From positions 62,001 to 126,000 of the forward strand of contig NZ_JAPQER010000004.1 of NCBI RefSeq assembly GCF_026735135.1: a DNA stretch of 64,000 nt. Reading direction: 5' to 3'. Below the pieces are notes generated by a model. That model saw nothing but the letters and a program-made list of their open reading frames with translations. It was not told the DNA's origin and searched no databases. Position 1 is the stretch's first letter; the number at the start of each line of letters is the position of its first letter. Position numbers and translations under genes: made by a program. This DNA is from Clostridium aestuarii (GTDB taxonomy: Bacteria; Bacillota; Clostridia; Clostridiales; Clostridiaceae). Below are positions 34,125 to 43,046 of the stretch, in pieces.

Positions 34125-35084
34125 ATGAGGGTAAGGATTGGATATGTTGCGATTGCGTTGAATCTTCCTAAAATAACATCTTCAAGTAGTGTAACGTTTA
34201 AAACTTATTCAAAATTATGTTCAAAACAGGAAAGACTGGATAAGTTAAAAAAGGTTACTTTATCAAATATGAATGATTTGTATAAGATATTACAGTATAA
34301 CATAGAAAATGAAATACATTTTTATAGAATCACATCTAAACTAGTTCCATTAGCAACTCATCCAGAAGTGGATGATTGGAATTATAGAAATATATTTAAA
34401 AGAGATTTTGAAATAATAGGTGAATTAATAAGAAAGTATAATCTTAGAGTAGATACTCATCCAGATCAATTTAATGTTATAAATAGCACAAGAGAAGAAG
34501 TAGTAAAGAGTACGGAGCGAAATTTATGGTTTCATGTTAATTTGTTTAATGATATAAATTATAAGTTAGGTAAAATGATAATTCATGTAGGGGGAAGCCA
34601 AGGGGGAAAGGATAAAGCTATTGATAGATTTATAAATAACTTTAGAAAATTTCCACAAGAGATAAGGGAAAAACTAATTCTAGAAAACGATGATAAGGTT
34701 TTTAAAGTCAAAGACGTATTAGGGATTTGCAAAGAACTTAATATACCTATGGTTTTAGATGCTCATCATCATATTTGTAATAATAATGGTGAATTGTTAG
34801 AAAATATGCTTGAAGGCATTTTTAATACATGGAGTGAGGAAATGATGCCGCCTAAGGTTCATTTTTCAAGTCCTAGAGATGGAGAAAAAGATAGAAAACA
34901 TTCAGATTATATTAATGCCTATGATTTTATAGAGTTTATTGAGAAGTGTAAAGATGTTAACAAAGATTTAGATGTTATGCTTGAAGCTAAGAAAAAAGAC
35001 TTGGCTTTATATAAATTGATAGATGATATTAAGAACATCAAAAAGGAGTGGAAATGGATAGATAAAACTACATTTGAAATTTAA
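34125..35084 (+). CDS. uvsE: UV DNA damage endonuclease UvsE
   Basis: 319 residues, TIM-barrel fold. Hallmarks: RIGYVAIALNL at the N-terminus, THPDQFNV, IIHVGGSQGGKDKAI, LENDDK, LDAHHH and HFSSPR, the His/Asp/Glu set that binds the metal cluster. The enzyme nicks 5' of UV photoproducts independently of UvrABC. It is common in spore formers. ATG 34125 is 6-7 nt after AGGGTGAG; GTG 34116 lies in that site. Confidence 0.93.
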   Translation: MRVRIGYVAIALNLPKITSSSSVTFKTYSKLCSKQERLDKLKKVTLSNMNDLYKILQYNIENEIHFYRITSKLVPLATHPEVDDWNYRNIFKRDFEIIGELIRKYNLRVDTHPDQFNVINSTREEVVKSTERNLWFHVNLFNDINYKLGKMIIHVGGSQGGKDKAIDRFINNFRKFPQEIREKLILENDDKVFKVKDVLGICKELNIPMVLDAHHHICNNNGELLENMLEGIFNTWSEEMMPPKVHFSSPRDGEKDRKHSDYINAYDFIEFIEKCKDVNKDLDVMLEAKKKDLALYKLIDDIKNIKKEWKWIDKTTFEI

Positions 35085-35173
35085 ATTACTATTTTTTATT
35101 CTTATAGAACTTTTAAAAATTTTATTCGTATGAATATATGTAGAATAAATTTAAACCTTAGAGGAGGAAAATA

Positions 35174-35695
35174 ATGAAGAAAATTTTAAGTTTAATAATG
35201 GTGATTTTATCAATATTTTTAGTTGTAGGGTGCGGTCAAAAAGTACCTGATGTTCAAGTAAAAGATATAGTAGGTGGAATTAAAAGTCAAATCGCTGAAG
35301 ATATGAAAGCTGCGGGGGCTCCAGAAGATATGTTTAAGGATGGAAAATTAGGCATGTATATGGAAACAGATTTAACTGCGGAAGAGACAAAGCCAATAGC
35401 AGAACTATTTAATGAAGAAGATATCGAACAAAGTAGTATATTACAAGTAATGATCAATGTAAATTCAGACTTAATAATAGTGTTAAAGGCAAAGGATGAA
35501 TCAAAAGTAGAGAGCTTAAAAGCTTCATTAGAAAAAGTAAAAGAACAACAGGATAATGTTTGGTCACAGTATCTACCAGATCAATATGAGAAAGTTAAAA
35601 ACAACATAATAAAATCTAAAGGGAAATATGTAATATACATTACTTATAGTAACCCAGAAAGTATAGAAGCTGTGTTTGACAACGCTTTAAAATAA
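35174..35695 (+). CDS. Lipoprotein, DUF4358 family
   Basis: 173 residues with lipobox VVGCGQK (Cys about 18). The C-terminal pattern WSQYLPDQYEKVKNN and GKYVIYITYSN is typical of DUF4358. Function unknown; these lipoproteins often sit near MBOAT/DHHW pairs, and here that pair follows 130 nt later after a terminator. GAGGAGG before the ATG. Confidence 0.85.
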   Translation: MKKILSLIMVILSIFLVVGCGQKVPDVQVKDIVGGIKSQIAEDMKAAGAPEDMFKDGKLGMYMETDLTAEETKPIAELFNEEDIEQSSILQVMINVNSDLIIVLKAKDESKVESLKASLEKVKEQQDNVWSQYLPDQYEKVKNNIIKSKGKYVIYITYSNPESIEAVFDNALK

Positions 35696-35702
35696 ACAAT
35701 AG

Positions 35703-35735
35703 AAGGCACTAAAAGGTGCCTTTTGTTGTTTTTTA
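35703..35735 (+). terminator. Terminator
   Basis: A 7-bp GC-rich stem AAGGCAC / GTGCCTT (35703-35709 with 35716-35722), then TTTTGTTGTTTTTT. Confidence 0.8.
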
Positions 35736-35828
35736 AGTAAATTATAAAAATTTTAAGTTAGGATACCTTTAAGTGCAATAGTATATATCTTTATACTTTA
35801 GAAGTATTAGATTTTAGGAAGTGAATTT

Positions 35829-37250
35829 ATGGTATTTAGTAGTTTAGTATTTTTATTTGTATTTTTACCATTAGTATTATTATTTTATTATTTGTTTCCA
35901 CCAAAAATGAGAAATATAATTTTATTAACCGCAAGCTTGATTTTTTATGCTTGGGGTGAGCCAGTTTATATTTTTTTAATGATTTTTTCATCTATTGTTG
36001 ATTATATACATGGATTATTAATAGAAAAATATAGAGAACAGGACAAAAAAGCAAAGCTTATTGTTTTATCATCAGTAATTATAAATTTAAGTTTATTATC
36101 GTTTTTTAAATATGGAGATTTTATTATAGCAAATATCAATCATTTATTTGAAACAAGTTTTATATCAATGAAATTACCTCTTCCAATTGGAATTTCATTT
36201 TATACATTTCAAACAATGTCATACACTATTGATGTATATAGAGGAGATGCACCAGTACAAAAAAGTCTTATTGGTTTAGCAACTTATGTTACATTATTTC
36301 CGCAGTTAATTGCAGGTCCTATTGTACGATATCAAACAATTGCAGAACAGATAGATAACCGAAAAGAGAATATAGAACAGTTTGCTAGTGGTATAAGAAG
36401 ATTTATCATTGGTTTGGGCAAAAAAGTTTTATTGGCTAATAATATAGGGATGCTTTGGAATGAAATACAAAACACGAATATCAGTGATTTGACTGTATTA
36501 ACTTCATGGTTAGGAATAATTGCTTTTGCATTTCAAATTTACTTTGATTTCAGTGGATATTCAGATATGGCTATTGGACTTGGAAGAATGTTTGGATTTA
36601 GTTTTTTAGAAAATTTTAATTATCCATATATATCTCAAAGTATTTCTGAATTTTGGAGGAGGTGGCATATATCCCTTGGAGCTTGGTTTAAAGATTATGT
36701 ATATATTCCGCTTGGCGGAAATAAAGTAAGTAAGACTAATATATATCGAAATTTATTTATAGTATGGTTTTTAACAGGACTCTGGCATGGAGCAAGCTGG
36801 AATTTTGTTGTTTGGGGATTATATTTTGGAGTAATAATTGGAATTGAAAAAGCAGGTTTGTTGAAAGTGTTGAAACAGCTGCCAGCTTTAATAAGGTATA
36901 TATATACCATGTTTTTATTAATTATAGGATGGGTGTTGTTTTTATTCGATAAGTTTTCCACAGGTGTTGATTATTTGAGAGTTATGTTTGGGATAAATCA
37001 TGCAAATTTATATGATACTAAGTTTATTTATTATTTATATACCAATATAATTTTACTAATAGCATTAATTATAGGTTCTACACCTTTAATAAGAAATATA
37101 AATATATCAATATCAGTAAAGTTAAAAGGAAAGATAAAAATATTTTATCAATATATTTTAAATCCAAGTATTTATTTTATAATCCTTTTTATATCTACTG
37201 CTTATTTAGTAGATGAAGTATATAATCCATTTTTATATTTCAGATTTTAA
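35829..37250 (+). CDS. MBOAT-family O-acyltransferase (AlgI/PatA-like)
   Basis: 473 residues, about ten membrane segments. Conserved MBOAT features: QIYFDFSGYSDMAIGLG, ISEFWRRWHISLGAWFKDY, YIPLGGNK and the invariant His in GLWHGASWNFVVWG. Such proteins carry acyl groups across the membrane to modify surface glycans. With the DHHW protein after it (16-nt spacing) it forms the typical two-gene acylation unit. The acceptor polymer is unknown; peptidoglycan or an exopolysaccharide are options. Confidence 0.93.
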   Translation: MVFSSLVFLFVFLPLVLLFYYLFPPKMRNIILLTASLIFYAWGEPVYIFLMIFSSIVDYIHGLLIEKYREQDKKAKLIVLSSVIINLSLLSFFKYGDFIIANINHLFETSFISMKLPLPIGISFYTFQTMSYTIDVYRGDAPVQKSLIGLATYVTLFPQLIAGPIVRYQTIAEQIDNRKENIEQFASGIRRFIIGLGKKVLLANNIGMLWNEIQNTNISDLTVLTSWLGIIAFAFQIYFDFSGYSDMAIGLGRMFGFSFLENFNYPYISQSISEFWRRWHISLGAWFKDYVYIPLGGNKVSKTNIYRNLFIVWFLTGLWHGASWNFVVWGLYFGVIIGIEKAGLLKVLKQLPALIRYIYTMFLLIIGWVLFLFDKFSTGVDYLRVMFGINHANLYDTKFIYYLYTNIILLIALIIGSTPLIRNINISISVKLKGKIKIFYQYILNPSIYFIILFISTAYLVDEVYNPFLYFRF

Positions 37251-37265
37251 GGAAGTGACTTTTAC

Positions 37266-38390
37266 ATGAATAAGCGAGCTAATAAAATTCTAGTAATAAT
37301 GTTTATTACGTTTTTATTTAGTATAAATATTTTAAATATAGTAGTAGCTGATAAAACTTTTTCACAATCGGAGAATCGTCTACTGCAGCAGTTACCTAAA
37401 TTAACATGGAATAACCTAGTATCAGGCAGATTTTCAAGCAAATTTGAAAAATACATTACGGATCAGTTTGTTTTTAAAGATTTTTGGGTGGCATTGAAGT
37501 CAGATGCTGATAGATTAAGATTAAAAAGTGAAAATAACGGAATTTTTTTTGGAAAAGCTGGATATCTATTAGAAAACTATAAAAAACCAGATAAACAATT
37601 AGAAGATAATATACATAGCATCAATGTCTTTGGGGACAATATGTCTGATTTATCAACTTATTTATTATTAGTGCCAAATTCAGTTAAAGTATATGAAGAT
37701 AAACTTCCCCTGTTTGCTAGTCCCTATGATCAATTAAAAACTATTGAAAATGTAAAGAAAAACTTAAATAAAGATGTGAAATTCATAGATGTATATGATA
37801 AATTATATAATAATAAGGACGAGTATATTTATTTTAGAACAGATCATCATTGGACAATGAAAGGTGCTTATTATGCATATCAAATGTTAGCAGAAAAGCT
37901 AGGATTCAAACCATATGATATTAGTGAGTTTGATTCTAAAACAGTTAGTGATGAATTTTATGGTACATTTTATTCAAGAGCAAATAACAGCCATATTTCT
38001 TCGGACGCTATTGAAATTTTTCAGCCTAAGTTTGATACAGCATATACAGTGGATTATCCATATGAGAATAAGTCTATGAGTAACTTATATGAATTCAAGC
38101 ATTTATTAGGTAAGGACAAATATTCTTTGTTTTTAGATGGTAACCACTCATTAATGACTATTAAAACAAATGTGAAAAATAATAAGAAAATAGTAATTTT
38201 CAAAGATTCCTATGCTCATTGTTTTATACCTTTTTTAGCAAATCATTATGAAGAAATTCATGTGATAGACTTAAGATATTATAAATTGAATGTTTATGAG
38301 TATATTCAAGAGCATAAAATAAAAGAGGTTTTATTTTTATATAATGTTACAACTTTTTCAAGTGATACAAATATAATTCGAGTGAAATAA
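37266..38390 (+). CDS. DHHW-family protein (AlgJ/AlgX-like acyltransfer partner)
   Basis: 374 residues with an N-terminal membrane anchor (about 6-28). TDHHWTMKGAYYAYQML gives the DHHW signature. VIFKDSYAHCFIPFLANHY carries the conserved Ser-containing block expected of an SGNH-like hydrolase fold: Ser in DSY with the D-H of DHHW. It would complete O-acyl transfer outside the membrane. Terminal gene of the MBOAT operon. Confidence 0.9.
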   Translation: MNKRANKILVIMFITFLFSINILNIVVADKTFSQSENRLLQQLPKLTWNNLVSGRFSSKFEKYITDQFVFKDFWVALKSDADRLRLKSENNGIFFGKAGYLLENYKKPDKQLEDNIHSINVFGDNMSDLSTYLLLVPNSVKVYEDKLPLFASPYDQLKTIENVKKNLNKDVKFIDVYDKLYNNKDEYIYFRTDHHWTMKGAYYAYQMLAEKLGFKPYDISEFDSKTVSDEFYGTFYSRANNSHISSDAIEIFQPKFDTAYTVDYPYENKSMSNLYEFKHLLGKDKYSLFLDGNHSLMTIKTNVKNNKKIVIFKDSYAHCFIPFLANHYEEIHVIDLRYYKLNVYEYIQEHKIKEVLFLYNVTTFSSDTNIIRVK

Positions 38391-38411
38391 ATAATGCTTA
38401 TATTATATATT

Positions 38412-38466
38412 TGAGGAAATTGCAAGCAGTTATATGATTTTGCAATTATGCAATTCCCTCATTTAT
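38412..38466. terminator. Possible hairpin between convergent genes
   Basis: TGAGGAAATTGCA (38412-38424) with TGCAATTCCCTCA (38449-38461), one mismatch, 24-nt loop that can itself pair. No good T-run on either strand, so its role as terminator is uncertain. Confidence 0.4.
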
Positions 38467-38473
38467 AGATATT

Positions 38474-40780
38474 TTATCTAGGTATATTTAATTGTCCTTT
38501 ATTTTTTAGAGTATAGTCCTTATCGTAAATTAAAAAAGCTACTTCCGTATTACTCTCATTAAATATTTTAATACCAGCTTTAGTAACGTTAACTTTTAAC
38601 AATGCACCTCTAAACATTACTTTAAATGAATATGAAGTCCAATGTTCAGGGATAAACGGATTTAAAATAAGTTTATTATTTCTAACACGTAATCCACCAA
38701 ATCCATATATTACTGACATCCATGTTCCAGCCATACTTGTTGTATGACAACCATCACACGTATCATTGTTATAATTATCAAGGTCAAGTCTTGATGTTCT
38801 TAAATACATTTCATATGCTTTATCGTAGTTTCCTATTTCCGCTGCTAATATAGCATGAATGCAAGGAGACAAAGAAGACTCATGAACTGTTCTAGGTTCA
38901 TAGAATTCGAAATTCCTTTTTATAGTATCTAAATTATATTCATGCTCTAACAAATATAGCCCTTGTAGTACATCAGCTTGTTTTATGAAGCAAGAACGAA
39001 GAATTCTATCCCACGACCAGTTTTGATTTATTGGAAGATGTTTTTTATCTAAATCTTTAACTAATATCTGTTCTTTGTCTAAATATCCATCTTGTTGAAG
39101 GAAAATTCCTAATTCTTCATCAAATGGATAGTACATATTATTAATAATATCTTGCCATTTAGTTATTTCATCATCTTTAAAGTTAAGTTTTTCTTTAAGT
39201 TCAGCTAATATATTAGGTTCATTTTCATTTAAATAGTTTATAACTTGAATAGTGTATTCTAAAGTCCAAGAGGCTATTCTATTTGTATACCAGTTATTGT
39301 TTATGTTGTTATCGTATTCATTAGGACCTGTTACACCAAGCATTACATATTTATTTTTAGCCTTTGAGAAGTTAACTCTTTGACTCCAAAATCTTGATAT
39401 GGCAACAAGTACATCTAATCCGTATTCTCCAAGATAAGATTTATCGCCTGTATAATTTATATAATTGTATATAGCATATGCTATAGCACCATTTCTATGG
39501 ATCTCTTCAAAGGTTATTTCCCATTCATTATGACATTCTTCACCGTTCATAGTTACCATAGGATATAAAGCAGCACCATTATTAAAACCAAGCTTTTCAG
39601 CATTTTGAATAGCTTTATCCAACTGTTTATATCTATATAGCAAAAGGTTTTTAGCTACTTTTTCATCAGCTGTACTTAAATAGAATGGAAGACAGTAAGC
39701 TTCAGTATCCCAATAAGTACTTCCACCATATTTTTCTCCTGTAAAGCCTTTAGGACCTATATTAAGTCTTTCATCTTCTCCAGTATAAGTTTGATTTAAT
39801 TGGAATATGTTAAATCTTATAGCTTGTTGAGCAGCAACATCACCTTCAATAATAATGTCACTTTCCTTCCATTTTTCATCCCAAGCTTCAGCTTGTTCCT
39901 TTAATAATACATCAAAACCATCCTTTTTAGCTTTAGTACAAAGTTTTTGAGTTTTTTCTACTAGCTTATCTATTGCATAATATCTTGATGAAGTATTAGC
40001 TACGTATTTATAAAGTATTATTTCATCATTTTTATTACAATCTACAGTAACAGTGTTTGAAATGTATTTTTCATTTTCAAATATTGAAGGTTCAGCAGTT
40101 ATGTTTTCACTGTTTTTAGTTAATTCATATGACATATATGTGCATATATTAAAATCTAATTTTTTAGTTTTTAACATAACATGTCCTTCATAAGGTTTAA
40201 CAGTTTTAGAAACTTCATCCCAAAATTTTTCATCATAGTTAGAATCAGAATTTATTATATCGCCATCTAAATAAGGAGTTATTTCTAGTTTGCCATTGAA
40301 GTTTAAAGGCGTTACAGAATATTTTATAGCTCCAATTTCTCCGCGAGTCATACTTAAAAATCTTTTAGAATGAACTTTAATTTCATTTTTATTACTTAAA
40401 ATAGCAGTGAAAATTCGCTCAAGATATCCTTCCTTCATGTTTAAAATTCTTTTAAAATCTTTTACTGTGCATTTAGCAAGATCTAGAATTTCATCATTAA
40501 TTTTTATATCAATTCCAATCCAGTTTGTTGAATTTAATACTTTAGCAAAATACTCAGGATAGCCGTTTTTCCACCACCCAACTCTTGTTTTATCAGGATA
40601 ATAAACTCCAGCAATATAGCTACCTTGAAGAGAAGAACCACTGAATTTTTCTTCAAAATTAGCTCTTTGTCCCATACACCCGTTTCCTATACTAAAAATA
40701 CTTTCAGATACTTCGTTATATTCTGGATCAAAACCTTCTTCAAGTATGTTCCATTCATCTAATTTAAAATATTTTTTCAT
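38474..40780 (-). CDS. GH65 family disaccharide phosphorylase, probably maltose phosphorylase
   Basis: 768 residues, the usual GH65 length. Conserved (alpha/alpha)6 barrel motifs: GSTYWDTEAYCLPFYL, then HNEWEITFEEIHRNGAI with the presumed catalytic Glu, VTGPNEYDNNINNNWYTN and CHTTSMAGTWMSVIYGFGG. The last two resemble known maltose phosphorylases, as does the setting in a mal locus, but kojibiose or trehalose phosphorylase cannot be excluded. It cleaves the disaccharide with phosphate to beta-glucose-1-phosphate and glucose. pgmB, 72 nt upstream, converts the former. An operator (40805-40816) lies before its start. No secretion signal: cytoplasmic. Confidence 0.92.
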   Translation of the reverse strand: MKKYFKLDEWNILEEGFDPEYNEVSESIFSIGNGCMGQRANFEEKFSGSSLQGSYIAGVYYPDKTRVGWWKNGYPEYFAKVLNSTNWIGIDIKINDEILDLAKCTVKDFKRILNMKEGYLERIFTAILSNKNEIKVHSKRFLSMTRGEIGAIKYSVTPLNFNGKLEITPYLDGDIINSDSNYDEKFWDEVSKTVKPYEGHVMLKTKKLDFNICTYMSYELTKNSENITAEPSIFENEKYISNTVTVDCNKNDEIILYKYVANTSSRYYAIDKLVEKTQKLCTKAKKDGFDVLLKEQAEAWDEKWKESDIIIEGDVAAQQAIRFNIFQLNQTYTGEDERLNIGPKGFTGEKYGGSTYWDTEAYCLPFYLSTADEKVAKNLLLYRYKQLDKAIQNAEKLGFNNGAALYPMVTMNGEECHNEWEITFEEIHRNGAIAYAIYNYINYTGDKSYLGEYGLDVLVAISRFWSQRVNFSKAKNKYVMLGVTGPNEYDNNINNNWYTNRIASWTLEYTIQVINYLNENEPNILAELKEKLNFKDDEITKWQDIINNMYYPFDEELGIFLQQDGYLDKEQILVKDLDKKHLPINQNWSWDRILRSCFIKQADVLQGLYLLEHEYNLDTIKRNFEFYEPRTVHESSLSPCIHAILAAEIGNYDKAYEMYLRTSRLDLDNYNNDTCDGCHTTSMAGTWMSVIYGFGGLRVRNNKLILNPFIPEHWTSYSFKVMFRGALLKVNVTKAGIKIFNESNTEVAFLIYDKDYTLKNKGQLNIPR

Positions 40781-40804
40781 TAAATAAAAACCTCCCTTAA
40801 TTGT

Positions 40805-40816
40805 TCAAACGTTTGC
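40805..40816 (-). promoter_or_regulatory. LacI/CcpA-type operator before the GH65 gene
   Basis: CAAACGTTTG (40806-40815) is a perfect palindrome. It lies just upstream of the ribosome site. No clear -35/-10 pair is seen between pgmB and the GH65 gene, so it may act as a roadblock on read-through from the pgmB promoter. Confidence 0.65.
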
Positions 40817-40852
40817 ACGAGCTAAATAAATTTAAAGCTAGTTTTAAACTAA

Positions 40853-41503
40853 CTAAAGTACACATAATTTATCTAAATTCATTTCATGTAAGCCTGATAT
40901 AACTAAATCTGCTTTACTTAGTATTTCAGGAGAACCTATTCCAATACTGTGCATACCTGCGTTTACAGCAGCTTCAATTCCTGCTTCAGCATCTTCAAAA
41001 ACTACACAGTGTTCAGGTTTAATTTTAAGTTCTGCTGCACCCTTTAAGAAAACTTCAGGATTTGGCTTTGCCTTGCTTACTTTTGTTCCATCGATTATGG
41101 AATCAAAATAATCAACAAGTTTTAAATTGTTTAAAATAAGCATAGAATTTTTACTAGCAGAACCAAGGGCTAATTTTAAATTATTAGACTTAGCTAATTT
41201 TAAAAATTCTTCTACACCAGGTAAAATTTCATCAGCAGTTAATTTTGAAATATATGCTACATACCAAGAATTTTTTTTCTCTGCTAATTGAAGTTTAGTT
41301 TCATCATCAAGCTTTATTCCACCAATTTCTAATATTATTTCAAGAGAACGCATTCTACTTACACCTTTTAATCTTTCATTGTGTTTCTTAGTGAATTCAA
41401 TATTCAATTCATCAGCGAGTTTTTTCCAAGCTAAAAAATGATATTTAGCAGTATCTACTAAAACTCCATCTAAATCGAATATGCACGCTTTTATTTTAGT
41501 CAT
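40853..41503 (-). CDS. pgmB: Beta-phosphoglucomutase
   Basis: 216 residues, HAD superfamily. N-terminal nucleophile motif FDLDGVLVDTAKYHFLAWK (Asp about 10 and 12), cap region ERLKGVSRMRSLEII with the substrate-binding R-G-V-S-R, GSASKNS, and C-terminal KPNPEVFL and FEDAEAGIEAA. It interconverts beta-glucose-1-phosphate and glucose-6-phosphate, linking the GH65 enzyme to glycolysis. First gene of the minus-strand unit with its own operator-overlapped promoter. Confidence 0.95.
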   Translation of the reverse strand: MTKIKACIFDLDGVLVDTAKYHFLAWKKLADELNIEFTKKHNERLKGVSRMRSLEIILEIGGIKLDDETKLQLAEKKNSWYVAYISKLTADEILPGVEEFLKLAKSNNLKLALGSASKNSMLILNNLKLVDYFDSIIDGTKVSKAKPNPEVFLKGAAELKIKPEHCVVFEDAEAGIEAAVNAGMHSIGIGSPEILSKADLVISGLHEMNLDKLCVL

Positions 41504-41547
41504 AAAACTCCCCCTCTAACTATCTATTAATTCTATAATAATATATT

Positions 41548-41576
41548 TTTATAAAGTTGTGAATACGTTTGCACAA
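41548..41576 (-). promoter_or_regulatory. pgmB promoter with overlapping operator
   Basis: On the minus strand, TTGTGC (41571-41576), 17 nt, TATAAA (41548-41553). GTGCAAACGTATTC (41562-41575) overlaps the -35 and spacer: one perfect TGCAAACGT half and a degenerate half, the same family as the sites at 40805, 42891 and 45838. Confidence 0.65.
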
Positions 41577-41689
41577 AATTTTTAAATTTAATTGAAAAAA
41601 TGCATGATTGAAAAAATATAAAATTGTAAGTTTATGTTGCTTAGTATAAACTATAAGCATTAAACTTTAATGCAATTTGGAATGGATAG

Positions 41690-41719
41690 TTGACAATTAA
41701 TTTTTTGTTATTGTAAAAT
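41690..41719 (+). promoter_or_regulatory. Promoter of the ROK kinase gene
   Basis: TTGACA (41690-41695), 18 nt, TAAAAT (41714-41719), followed by AGGAGG and the GTG start at 41752. No operator of the GCAAACG type is seen here. Confidence 0.65.
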
Positions 41720-41751
41720 TAAAATTATATTTTTTAAAAGGAGGAATTATA

Positions 41752-42696
41752 GTGCGAATAGGCATTGATTTAGGAGGTACAAATATAGCATTTGGATTGG
41801 TGAATGAAGAAGGGCGTATTATTTACAAAAAACAAGTAAAGACTGAAGTATATAAGGGAGAAAAAAATATTGTAGAAAAGATGGTTTCTGCTATAAATGA
41901 AATATTAGAGAATAATTCTTTAACATTAGATCAAATTAAATCTATAGGAATTGGTGTTCCAGGAGTTGTAGATTATGATAATGGGATAGTTAAGGAATGT
42001 GTTAATTTGAATTGGAAGGAAGTTAATTTAAGAGAGTTAATTAAAAACAAAATAAATAAAAGTGTTTTATTAGAAAATGATGCTAATGCAGCTGCTGTTG
42101 GTGAATATTTGTGTGGAAGCATGAAAGGTGCAGTAAATTCAATTTTAATTACTCTTGGTACTGGAGTTGGTGGAGGATTAATATTAAATAACAAATTATT
42201 TAGAGGTTCGAATGGAGCTGCACTAGAAATTGGGCATATTATCATAGGAGAAAATTTCTATAATTGTTCCTGTGGTAACAATGGATGCTTTGAAACTTTT
42301 GCATCAGCTACAGCTATAATTAAATACGCTCAGAAGCTTATTAAAGAAGGTAACAAAAGCATAATCATGGAAATGGTAAATAATGATGTAGATAAAATTG
42401 ATGCTAAAGTAGTTTTTGATGCTGCTAGAGAAGATGATTTAGTTGCAAATAAGGTTATAGACAGGTTTGTTAAGTATTTAGCTAAAGGTATAAATAGTAT
42501 TATTAATTTTTTAGATGTAGATTCAATTGCTATTGGTGGTGGAGTAAGTGCTGCTGAAGAAATGTTTTTGCCAAAATTAAAAGAAGAAATTATGAATAAT
42601 AAATTATTTAAAAGTATGCCATTATGTGAAATTAAAAAGACAGTACTAGGAAATGATGCAGGCATTATAGGAGCAGCTATGCTAGATAGAATATAA
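41752..42696 (+). CDS. ROK-family glucokinase
   Basis: 314 residues. ATP-binding DLGGTNIAFGLV at the N-terminus, LENDANAAAVGEY with catalytic Asp, LGTGVGGGLI, the ROK zinc site (EIGHIIIGENFYNCSCGNNGCFE in two blocks, His and three Cys), and IAIGGGVS. It phosphorylates the glucose released by GH65 or GH31. GTG start 6-7 nt after AGGAGG. Divergent from pgmB across a 248-bp region. Confidence 0.9.
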   Translation: MRIGIDLGGTNIAFGLVNEEGRIIYKKQVKTEVYKGEKNIVEKMVSAINEILENNSLTLDQIKSIGIGVPGVVDYDNGIVKECVNLNWKEVNLRELIKNKINKSVLLENDANAAAVGEYLCGSMKGAVNSILITLGTGVGGGLILNNKLFRGSNGAALEIGHIIIGENFYNCSCGNNGCFETFASATAIIKYAQKLIKEGNKSIIMEMVNNDVDKIDAKVVFDAAREDDLVANKVIDRFVKYLAKGINSIINFLDVDSIAIGGGVSAAEEMFLPKLKEEIMNNKLFKSMPLCEIKKTVLGNDAGIIGAAMLDRI

Positions 42697-42697
42697 G

Positions 42698-43028
42698 TTC
42701 AGTTGAGAATTGAGAGTGGATAATTGACAGTTAGGGAAACAATTAAGCATAGCTTGATTGTTAAATTTGTAATTGCAGATAGCTGCAATGTGCGTAAATA
42801 GCTTTGATGTGTATAAAATGTTCAAATATTCAAAAAATATATCTGCTTTACATTGATTTTGTGAAGGGTAAATGTTAAAATTTTTATTAGGCAAACGTTT
42901 GCAAAGACTATTATAGTTGAGAATTAAAAGTGGAGAGTTAAATAGGTAGCGTTGATGTTCCAAATTGTAGTTTTGTATTACCAAAACAACCTTCAATATC
43001 TACTGTCCTTTCTTAACTCTCAACTGAA
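42698..43028. repeat. Intergenic element with terminal inverted repeats containing the glgP promoter
   Basis: Left end TTCAGTTGAGAATTGAG (42698-42714); right end is its reverse complement with two transitions (43012-43028). A third related block, GTTGAGAATTAAAAGTGG, is at 42917-42934. The 331-bp interior has no convincing gene, but holds the glgP promoter and operator. No target-site duplication is obvious. Blocks from its left part recur at 11757-11815. Confidence 0.5.
42853..42902 (+). promoter_or_regulatory. glgP promoter and perfect palindromic operator
   Basis: TTGATT (42853-42858), 17 nt, TAAAAT (42876-42881); the 12-bp perfect palindrome GCAAACGTTTGC (42891-42902) falls at or just after the expected start site. 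LacI-type sugar regulators use such sites; it also nearly fits the CcpA cre consensus. Confidence 0.7.
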
Positions 43029-43046
43029 TTTAAAGGGAGTGATAAT

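Noticed and set aside
42682-42996. 104-codon minus-strand ORF in the gap before glgP
   Set aside because: Its translation (NSQLNLYSI, STLNSQ) comes from the intergenic repeat blocks, it overlaps the glgP promoter and operator, and it has no ribosome site.
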